From positions 878,574,220 through 878,638,219 of the forward strand of contig NC_081409.1 of the NCBI RefSeq assembly GCF_030272615.1: 64,000 nt of DNA. The letters are read 5' to 3'. The stretch is from Cryptomeria japonica (Eukaryota > Streptophyta > Pinopsida > Cupressales > Cupressaceae). Each line of letters opens with the position of its first letter. Within the stretch, counting starts at the first letter, position 1. Positions 34,831 to 43,881 of this stretch are shown here, one piece after another. The notes beneath the pieces were generated by a model. It ran no database searches. It was not told the origin of the DNA and worked only from the letters and a program-made list of their open reading frames with translations. The translations under genes were made by a program, and so were the position numbers.

Positions 34831-34995
34831 ACTAGGGGAGAGGATCCAGGATGTAAGCACCCTAACTTTGGGGGTCCACGTGGCACGCAAAGTGGACCTA
34901 GAGACCAACTTTTCAACCCGCCCACGTAGACCGCTGAGTTGGCCGCCCCAATTCAAAACTATTTGACAGTAAAACTGAAAATGTGAAATAAGGCA

Positions 34996-35846
34996 CATTA
35001 ACCACTCCTGCATATAAATCAGGATGCCACAATATGTATGTAGATGTATATGCATATATGTATGTACATGTATATGCATGTGTATGTACATGTATATGCA
35101 TAAACGTATGTACATGTATATGCATGTGTATGTACATGTATATGCATATATGCATGTACATGTATATGCATATATGTATATACATATGTGTGTGTGTACA
35201 TATTTGTGGTCCATATTGTTCAGGAGGGCAGAACTAGCAGTAATCAAAACACATGTATAAGTAGCACAACCGAACTTGAAAGGCCCACAAACTAGTTTTT
35301 TAGAGGACTCTTCATGTAAACCCTTTTACATTAACCACTAGTGCATATAAATCAAGATGCCGCAATATGCATATATGTTTGTACATGTATATGCATATAT
35401 GTATGTACATGTATGTGCATAAACATATGTACATGTATATGCATATATGTGTGTACATGTATATGCATATTCATGTGTGTATGTACATATGTGTGGTCCA
35501 TATTGTTCAGGAGGACAGAACTAACAGTAATCAAAACACATGTATAAGTAGCACAACCGGACTTGAAAGGTCCACAAACTAGTTTTTTAGAGGACTCTTC
35601 ATGTGAACCCTTTTACATTAACCACTAGTGCATATAAATCAGGATGCCACAATATGCATATATGTTTGCATATGTATATGCATATATGTGTGTACATGTA
35701 TATGCATATATGTATATACATGTATGTATGTACATATTTGTGGTCCATATTGTTCAGGAGGGTAGAACTAGCAGTAATCAAAACACATGTATAAGTAGCA
35801 CAACCGAACTTGAAAGGTCCACAAACTAGTTTTTTAGAGGACTCTT
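34996..35846 (+). repeat. Three tandem copies of a compound repeat of about 220-335 bp
   Basis: Copies at about 34996-35330, 35331-35625 and 35626-35846. Each reads ACATTAACCACTxxTGCATATAAATC, a variable TATGCATATATG array, GTGGTCCATATTGTTCAGGA, then CACAAACTAGTTTTTTAGAG. Length differs by the number of array units. It lies in the interior of the inverted-repeat unit. Confidence 0.8.
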
Positions 35847-36112
35847 TTGTTAGATTCATTCCAATTCACATGTAATGTGATGATTGGGACAAAGTCTCAA
35901 CAATTGGAACAACTACATTAAGTCACTGGATGAGGACATGCCATCCTCATAATTCTAAACAACGAGGATATGTTGTCATTTGAAATCTTTGTACTCATGA
36001 TTTATGTTGTACTTTCACATTCATATTGAATGGTTTGTGCAACACAATTCTCAAGTATAAAGGTATTCAAATGGTTGTGTTTACTCGTTGTAGTTGATTA
36101 TGGAGGTGAAAG
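35847..36112. other. Interior of the inverted-repeat unit, right part
   Basis: About 270 bp with no gene or clear repeat, between the compound repeats and the right inverted repeat. Confidence 0.4.
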
Positions 36113-36326
36113 AAAGGAGAGGTGAGACGTAGTTAATGCCTCTGTAGTTGGAATTTGAATGTGGGGGTAGGAGTATTGGGGAGAGTAGATGGTTGGTAAG
36201 GTGTGCAAATGATTGATTGCCACAAGGCCAGCCTGTTCGATGCAGAAAAGTGTGTTAGGTTTCAAGGGTGGGCCTGCTCTCGTTCTGATCAAGGGTCCGA
36301 AGTGGCATTTTTTTGGCGACTTGGAT
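36113..36326 (-). repeat. Right inverted terminal-type repeat
   Basis: Its reverse complement aligns with 11734-11952. Beyond its outer edge (36327 on) the left partner is lost to element A, so the true end of the unit cannot be fixed. Confidence 0.7.
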
Positions 36327-36399
36327 GACACGTCATCATTGACCATGCAAAAAATCTCATTGGCATGACAAATTTTGATTTTGGGTTGCCAACTTAGCG

Positions 36400-37150
36400 G
36401 TACTTGTCAATATTTGCTCCTCATCCCATAACACATTCTCAATTGCATTGACATATAAAATTGTCATCTTTGCTCGTTCATCTTTCATGTACATAAGTGG
36501 AAACATAAAAGATGTAGTTGTTGACATCTATGCTCAATCATCCCATTACATGTACTGAATTGCAACGACATCTACATAAAAGAGGTATGCACATAATTGG
36601 AAACTACAAGCATGATCGTGTTCACAACTTCCTCAATCATCTTTCCTCATTCATCCCATTACATGTTCTCAATTTCATTGACATATTAAACAAATGAAAT
36701 GCACCTAATTGGAGACATAAAATATGTAGTTATTGACATCTTTTCTCAATCATCCCATTACCTGTAGAGAATTGCATCAACCTCTATATAAAATAAGTAT
36801 GCACATAAATGGAAACTACAAGCATGTACTAGTCTACAACTTCCTCAATCGTCTTTGCTCATTCATCCCATTACATGTTCTGAATTGCATGGACATATAA
36901 AACAAACGAAATGCACCTAAATGGAGACATAAAACAAGTAGTTGTTGACGAGTTGATCACTCATCCCATTACATGTAGAGAATTACATCGACATCTATAT
37001 AAAATAAGTATGCACATAATTGGAAACTACAGTCGTGTACTAGTCCACAACTTCCTCAATCAACTTTTCTCATTCATCCCATTACATGTTCTGAATTGCA
37101 TGGACATATAAAACAACTTCCTCAATCATCCCACTACTTGTTCTGTATTG
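36400..37150. repeat. Tandem repeat, unit about 210 bp, three copies plus a partial
   Basis: TCATCCCATTAC recurs at half-unit spacing, and the full unit (TCATCCCATTACxTGTA, ATAAAATAAGTATGCACATAA, GGAAACTACA, CAACTTCCTCAATC) repeats from about 36540, 36750 and 36965. Nothing coding. Confidence 0.7.
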
Positions 37151-37306
37151 CATCAACATACAAAAAACATACCATATGAGCATAATTTGAAACAAAAATC
37201 ATGTCAAATTCATGTCTTGAAAAGACATTTTCACGGTTCCAGTCTGACTTGATAAATCAGAAAAGTCCAAAAAAAAGCACATATGTTCATGTAGATGTCA
37301 GTTCAT

Positions 37307-39029
37307 TCAAGGAGGAAACAAACTTCTTCTAACTTCAGGTGGTACCTCTGAGCCTGCGACAGGTGCCATGTTCTCATCACCTTGTATTGGGTTGCTATAT
37401 CCAGGGTTGTCAACAACCCCTACCATGTGTGTTGAAGGAATAGAAAAGGTCATGGGTGGGGAAGTTGGTTGACAAATTAACGGTGGTTGAAAATACCCAG
37501 GGCTATCGGCAATCCCTGGCATGTGAGTTGAAGGAATAGTAAAGGTCATGGGTGGGGAACTTGGTTGACAAATTGAAGGTGGTTAAAAGGTGGGGATCAT
37601 TGTGTTCAACATGTCCTATCATTTTGTCACTATCATAGTTGGGATTCCCCACTTCTTTGATGCTCCCCTAACAGACATGTCATTTTCCTCTACATCATGG
37701 ATTACACCCTCCATGGCTGAAGCCGACCACAACTTATTGTAGGTCCCGGAGACAACTGAGAGGGGGGGGTGAATCAGTTGTCTAATAAATTCAAACCAAA
37801 AACTTATTAACCAACTTAATGCTTAATACCGATAAATCAGTTAAGTATTCCGGTAGACAGTGTTAACAGTAAATTGCTATACTGGTAAGAATTAATGCAT
37901 GAAACATAAGCACAAAGTCATCCACAACACATGACACCAATATTTGTACGTGGAAACCCTGTAAGGGGAAAAACCACGGTGGGAAACCTTATCCACAATC
38001 AGATGATAGTACTGCAGATAGTAAGTGTACAAGAGGGGTTTGCACATGCAGAAAGACCAACAGCCTAGAGCTCACTGCTCAATCACAAATGGGAGTCACA
38101 CTGACTATAGTTGGATGGTTAAATCCAATAAGAATGTACTGCACAAAATAGCATCTTCATATGCTGGATTCAGTACCGGTGTAATGCTGATATGCTTCTA
38201 CAAAAACCTAACTTCACTTTCAAATGATGTCTTCATGTATGCCTCTGCTTTATCTCACATATACCTTTTCTTAAATCTTTTTCGCATTCCACAATTGATC
38301 TTACAAATAAGATCTTACATTTATACCATACCCTAAGACCAATTTTAGTAGGTCAGCTCTACAAGATATTACAATAAAAACATTTTACAAACAATACAAT
38401 ATCCGATGCAATAACTGATTGAACATGTTGGCTTAGTGCATTTACAACAATAATAAATCATCTCCATAGCGTGCCATGCTGATTTGGAAAAGATAAACCT
38501 GTCGGTGTAACCCTAGATAACCTGGACCTATTTGCCGGTAAAAGCAAATATGTAAATAAGAATATACCAATGATTATTTCTTCAAAATAAAGTGTCCACA
38601 TGATGTCTTCGACATTACCAAGTGTCTTCCATGTCATTGCAGGTACCGGTGAACATTATATCCTGCCGGTTAATTATATACCGGTAACTGTTGCACAGTT
38701 TACTGTTTGTCGGTGAATGTTGCTGGATCTCCAAAGTAGGTGTATTTAGTAGGTGTTGACATCAATGACAAAACCATACCAAAATACCAACACTTATGTG
38801 GCCTTGTAAAATTCTTTCCAGTTGAAGGAGCGAATATGTCTAATGTGGGCGACGAGACAGGTTCTAGTTCCTGATCATCCAGTGATGGGGGTATAGGCCC
38901 TGCTTCGGCCACATTAGGAGGTGGGGTTTGTGGTTGAACTGAGATCTTCACAACTCTTTTATGTGATGGCAACCTCGTTGATGCTCTCTTCTTTGCACCA
39001 CAAGTAGACATCTTATTTGCCTTCCTCAT
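37307..39029 (-). pseudogene. Broken gene with psq-type helix-turn-helix, split by solo LTR H
   Basis: The N-terminal exon-like part (ATG at 39027-39029) gives a basic then proline-rich stretch up to TRPHK. Discounting solo LTR H and one CTTAT copy, the frame continues with LWSASAMEGVIHDVEENDMS and SVRGASKKWGIP, which has the shape of a HTH_psq DNA-binding domain: W, AM, MSVR and AxKxxGIP at the right spacing. It stops at TGA near 37624. A proline-rich tail with two 34-residue tandem copies (CQPxSPPMTFxIPSTHM) lies in another frame at 37307-37620, after a TAA. Such domains occur in pogo/CENP-B-type transposases and a few regulators. No DDE catalytic domain is visible, so the origin is open. 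Confidence 0.55.
37738..38792 (-). mobile_element. Solo LTR H, family of element E
   Basis: 1055 bp, clearly the same family as LTRs 17344-18394 and 32265-33315. The start reads TGTAGGTCC (one T lost from TGTTAGGTCC) and the end ATACCAACA. Perfect duplication CTTAT at 37733-37737 and 38793-38797. It interrupts the helix-turn-helix gene. Confidence 0.93.
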
Positions 39030-40250
39030 TTTGCAAGAACATTAATAAATTGTACATTAGTTGTAATTCCATGACAAATATATAGATCAATATGAATTGT
39101 ACAATACGTATGGAAATTTTTTGTAATTTAAAATGTAACTTGAAAACATATATACAGTGTAATATGGGTTACATTGAGATGGAACCAACTAACCAAGTGA
39201 TGTTGTCAGTTGATGCTTGCTGAATGATATTAACTTTGATGCTTGACATGGCACCGTTGTGCAAGTAAGGAGTGGATGACAAGATAGTGTAAGATGACAA
39301 TAATGCTCGAATAGTAGAAGTACGGTTCCCTATGTGAAATGATATCTTTTATGGGCATATGTGTGTGGAAATGTATTATTTATTGGAAACTTAGACAGCA
39401 GGGGTTTAGAGGTGCATGCTCATACTTAGTCTAGCAGGGATTCATGGTCGAAACCTTCTGGATCGAGTAGATGTGGTGGTGTAGCTGAAATTGCTTCCTT
39501 CCAAATAATTTGTTGTTTGTATAGTTGGCAAGGCAGATTAGAATGCAACCCAGTTTGACCACGATGAGGTTGAATGTATACTTTGGTAAAAATCCATGAC
39601 GGAATATGTTCATTGACTACTCTTTGAAGCTTCTGTTACCATGACAGGGTAGCAGAGCTTTGACGAACTCGTGGTCCATAGAGTTTTATTAAAAACATAT
39701 TCAGATAGTTGGTTTGCCATGATTCTTGATTCACCTTGAATAATTTAGAATAGAAAGACGATCGGGTGGGAAAGAGATGATCATCATAGGGGTTTGGATA
39801 GAGAAAGAGTTGGTCAACAATATGAGAATGCTTCACAATCCATTCTTGATGTGCACAAATGTGTGGATAAGGGATTTGAACTGGTCATTCAGTGGGTGGA
39901 ATAGGTGACTGTGAGAAGGGATTAAAATATTCACGGAGGTAAGTTGTAATGTCAAAATTTGCATCATTTGGAGTGAGGGTTGCAATGACACCTTGAGTTG
40001 TTAGTGTGTGATGGGCCTTCAAATAGTTTTCCCTATTGTATTGATAATTTTGAACAATTTGATAGCGTTCATATCTGTTTTAGACATCTATGCTCAATTG
40101 TGTCCATGCCCGATGTCTGGAATGTATCATTGTGACTTCTCCGTATTCATCTACATCATGGAATACATTACAAATATATCATGTCACTTGATAGTTGAAC
40201 ACATCTATATATAGGATTTGATGCTTTTGGAATTTGCATCAACGTTTCGG

Positions 40251-40361
40251 ATCACACCCTGTGATCCACCATTAGGATGAAGGAGAGTGTCAACTGGGGC
40301 ATTTAATTTGTACATCTCTGGGCACTCTCCTTTTGTAGGATGATGGATCACAGAGTGTGAT
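40251..40361. repeat. Imperfect hairpin with 39-bp arms
   Basis: Arms 40251-40289 and 40323-40361 with a 33-base loop. The outer 20 or so bases (ATCACACxCTGTGATCCA) and the inner AGGAGAGTG pair; the middle does not. Each outer arm also holds a small palindrome. It could be a MITE remnant. Confidence 0.6.
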
Positions 40362-41256
40362 TGAAAACATTGGTGTAAAAAAGAGACAGACAATCAAATC
40401 CAGAAGTGGGTAATGTAATCCAGTCATGGCTTGTGGAAATTTAGTAAATTTAATATCTTTATATACATACATGTACATGACCTCTATATGTGCATATTTG
40501 CATATACGTATATGTACATACATGTAAAACCACACAAGTATGTTAGTTGTAAATGTATATGTATGTAGATACAGATATGGATTTCTAATGGACAATTAAT
40601 TGAATTTTGTTAGTACATGCAACCGTAACACCATTTTGATGTTCAAATCTGTAAGTAGTTTGTTGTTTGATGTTGAATGGCATTTGGATGTTTCTGTTGT
40701 GATACTTGTATACGTTTATATGCATAGAGTCAGTAGTTTTGATGTGTATCGTTAAATTAATTCAGAATATGATGTTTGTTTCTGTTTCAGTTCATTCGAG
40801 TCATTGAGGGTTGGTTTTCTGTCATGCAGGGTTTTACTTGTATGTTCACTTGTGCATTTGGAATTGCATTTCGATGTTTGAATTGGGCTTATATGTATAT
40901 ATCTGTATATACATATATGAACATCAGTTGTAGATGTACATATATGTATATACACAGAAGTAGGAGGGTTGTAAATGTATGGGTCTATGTTCATGCAGCC
41001 ATGTACACTAAATTGAGTCACTATTTCATGTATGTCAACTTGAGTCAGTGTTGTGTTCGAATTGGCATGAAGTTAGTCATTTGCATGGCTCTATGTTCAT
41101 TTTCATTCATCTACACTTTTGTCCATGTTCAATTTGTGCATTTTTAATTGGCTTCTTTAAAGTTGAATTGGCTGCTATAAAGTTGAGTTTAATGAATTGG
41201 GATTATATATTTAAACCTTCAAAAATACATAATTGAGTGTATAAGTATTGCATGTG

Positions 41257-41257
<1 letters not shown>

Positions 41258-41311
<54 letters not shown>
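41258..41311. repeat. (AT)n microsatellite
   Basis: About 27 uninterrupted AT units. Confidence 0.95.
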
Positions 41312-41312
<1 letters not shown>

Positions 41313-41628
41313 GTGGACACCATGAAGATGGGGTTGTGGGTCCTCTCCCCTAGGACAAATAATGTCAAGTGGATATGTCGGGATATTGAACTGTGCATTA
41401 ATGTGGGGAATATGAGGTGGCAGTTGCTTATTTAGATGGGAAGTGTGCATAACTAAGCCAAAATCTTCGAAGGAATTTGGCTCACCGACATTAGTATAAA
41501 GCATTGAAGAGGAAAAATAAAAAATAAATAAACGCATCTATTTATAGGGGTCAAGCAGTGCATTGAGAATATAGTTTATTTTAGTAATTGTTCAGCGAAG
41601 GGGAAGCAATTCGCAAGAATCAGTAAGC

Positions 41629-41985
41629 ATGGAAGCTACATTCACACTTTACACGTCAAAGCAACAACTGGCATTTACTAGTGCAATATTTGGTAAGAGA
41701 TCAAAGCAAGTTTTCAAGTACCAGGATGAATAATTTATCACAGCAATTAAGGTGTTCCTTGGTGACTGTTTCCTGAAAATAGAACACAGGTACTGCACGA
41801 ATGTTGACATTGTGAATATGGTTTTGGCATGGGGGCTTGAGATTGGGAAGAATGCTGAAAAGTGTGCATGGTTGTTGCGGGGAATAGTGGGTAAGGAATG
41901 GTTAGGCGACCTGAAGCCTCTGCTCAACAAGGCCATTCCTGGAATTAGGTTTGATTATCTAGTAGAGGAAGGAGTGGAAGAATAA
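41629..41985 (+). pseudogene. Small unrecognised pseudo-ORF with one TAA
   Basis: From ATG 41629 the frame runs 118 codons to TAA 41983-41985, with one internal TAA near 41731. It has mixed composition and a globular look (KVFLGDCFLKIEHRYC, CAWLLRGIVGKEWLGDLKPL), better than the simple-repeat ORFs nearby. The antisense frame at 41649-41936 is probably its shadow. I know no family; it may be a captured gene fragment. Confidence 0.3.
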
Positions 41986-42039
41986 GTCACGACACTCTTC
42001 CCATTCATTAGATGGTGAGTGGGGCAGGACTAAGAAGCC

Positions 42040-42189
42040 ATGAGGTCCAAAGCGGTTGAGGAGTGGAGGTTGCTTGATCAATTTCTTCGTGAAAAGGAAG
42101 GTGGTGCGGCTGTCACAGGTGTGGGTGAGGATGAAGGCGACGAGCAGAGGCCGCAAGTCAGATTGGAGTCGATGAATTTATGGGTATAG
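42040..42189 (+). CDS. Short acidic ORF, unrecognised
   Basis: 49 codons from MRSKAVEEWRLLDQFLREKE to TAG, charged, with a predicted helix then an acidic tail. It follows the 41629-41985 pseudo-ORF by 54 bp in another frame and could be its continuation after a frameshift. Confidence 0.25.
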   Translation: MRSKAVEEWRLLDQFLREKEGGAAVTGVGEDEGDEQRPQVRLESMNLWV

Positions 42190-43674
42190 AAATCCATGGG
42201 AGAAAGCAAGAAATTATTTTTTTTGGTCTATGACGAATCATTTTGGTAAGTGAGTCATAGTTTAAAAAAAAACCACAATATATTGAATTGTTATACGTAA
42301 ATTGAAAAGAGGTTTGTGGATTGTGAACAAGAAAAATACCTGCAAAACATGTATTCTTTACTTGAATTGTGTGGCTTCTTGGCTTCTTGCACCTCTGCAA
42401 CATGCTCTTTCTCTGTCTTCTTGCTCTTCACTTCTTGCTTTTGTTCGCTGAATGAAATGCGTTGATTTCAAGTGCTTATTTATGTTTGAGAATTTGAATT
42501 TGAATCAAAGTTCTTTAATTTTTTTACCTAGTGTGTTGAATTTGAATTTAAGTCTCCATATTTCCCCATTTATGTCTGAGTTGATTGTTTTTGTTGTTCA
42601 ATTCGTGGCCTTATACAAGCGCTGTGGTGGATGCAAGTGATATGATCCGTAACAGTGTTGAAGTGACTATATCAGCCTGGTTCGAGATGGATAGATGAGA
42701 CAGGGGATGTAGAAAGGTGTTGAAAGGGTCCCATGGTCTTACGCGGACGTGGACAAATTTTGACCATTACGTGACATTTGATTGATCACGTCAGTGTCCA
42801 TGGGTGCTCACATGGCATGGGGTTGCCGTCATGTCATTTTGTATTGCCTCTAAGTCGACTTATTTAGGCTTCATATGTTATCGTTTTAATGTTTAGTACA
42901 AACTTTAATGTTTTTATTATGGTCTCTTTATTGGGCATGTAATCTTAATTGACCGAACTCTCAAACTTTTATTCAAATCAATATGAATGGTTTAAATGTT
43001 TACGTGTGAACATAAAGATTTATATTTTGAATGCAAAGATACACTTTATGGTTAATTCGTGTGATTATTGAATGGTATTATTTATTGGTTTAATGTTGAA
43101 CATGTGATTGGACACACGTCCACTGATATTAAGTAATTAGGCGGACACCTATGAACCCCTAACCGCCTAAGACCTATCACACAGATCGCGCACACGTTCT
43201 GGCTCCTCTCCCCTACATTGTTGAGTGGATAACAAAGAAGTCTGGTAAAAGTAGAGAAAAGCCAAACATGTTGGCTACCTCGCAGTGGGTAGGGCCACCT
43301 TCCACATCTCTAGGAGGGATGCCTAGCGAAACCAAAGGGACCTCACTGGTCTGTCGCATATTCGGAGAATGCACCTTTCGCCATTTCAAATGTATAGATC
43401 CTTCAATTCAACCTATTCCGTGGCCGTTGCAATTTGGGTGTTATCGGTAGTTTTTAAATATTAAAGATCTGTTCGATGCCTAGTAAATGATATACCTCAT
43501 CTGGAAAATTTCCATTCAATTGAACACCTCTAAAAAGTCTGCTGTAATATTACAGTACAAGATTCGTCTACCCTATATCGAATTCTGTTGAACGATCGAT
43601 CCTTTAGGAAGCCCTTAGATATGATGAAATATAACCCAGAAACATATGAGAAATCCCAATAAACGATTGGGCTA
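42190..43674 (+). promoter_or_regulatory. Upstream region of the PIG-Q gene
   Basis: About 1.5 kb with no supported ORF. The last 550 bp (from about 43120) are less AT-rich and contain GGCTCCTCTCCCCTAC near 43200, and are the likely place of promoter and 5' UTR. I see no convincing TATA box, and the start of transcription cannot be placed. The open frame at 43268-43450 has no recognised content. Confidence 0.35.
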
Positions 43675-43881
43675 ATGGAAGAGGAGAAAGGGGGAGGAGC
43701 TAGCAGAACGCAGTGCAGGCTATGGTGGCCAAAACATATATTGGTGGCAGATGGTCCCGCCCAGGTCATGCTCTTGTTGGGGTGGGCAATCCCTGGATTC
43801 CGCAACTCCATTGATATTGTGGTGGCAACATCCGTGTCATTGGAAGAAGCCGATTCACATCTCACCAATAACCATCTGCAG
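43675..43881 (+). CDS. PIGQ (GPI1): PIG-Q exon 1 (69 codons)
   Basis: It starts MEEEKGGGASRTQCRLWWPK and ends at CTGCAG before donor GTATGT, phase 0. The first acceptor that continues the reading frame sensibly is at 57664/57665. Start choice: this is the first ATG before the conserved RLWWPK phrase, with an in-frame TAA just upstream (43660-43662). Confidence 0.8.

Larger units (their letters stand above)
39030..41628. other. No gene seen; simple repeats and a hairpin
   Basis: 2.6 kb of AT-rich sequence. It holds ATGTATAT-type tracts near 40450-40560 and 40890-40970, an imperfect hairpin at 40251-40361, and an (AT)n run at about 41258-41311. The open frames here are low-complexity. 41340-41550 has a short open frame on minus without a recognised domain. 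Confidence 0.5.

Noticed and set aside
34441-35859. Many open frames of Met, Tyr, Ile, His, Cys and Thr repeats on both strands
   Set aside because: They are translations of the ATGTAC/ATGCAT tandem arrays in several frames; no protein signal.
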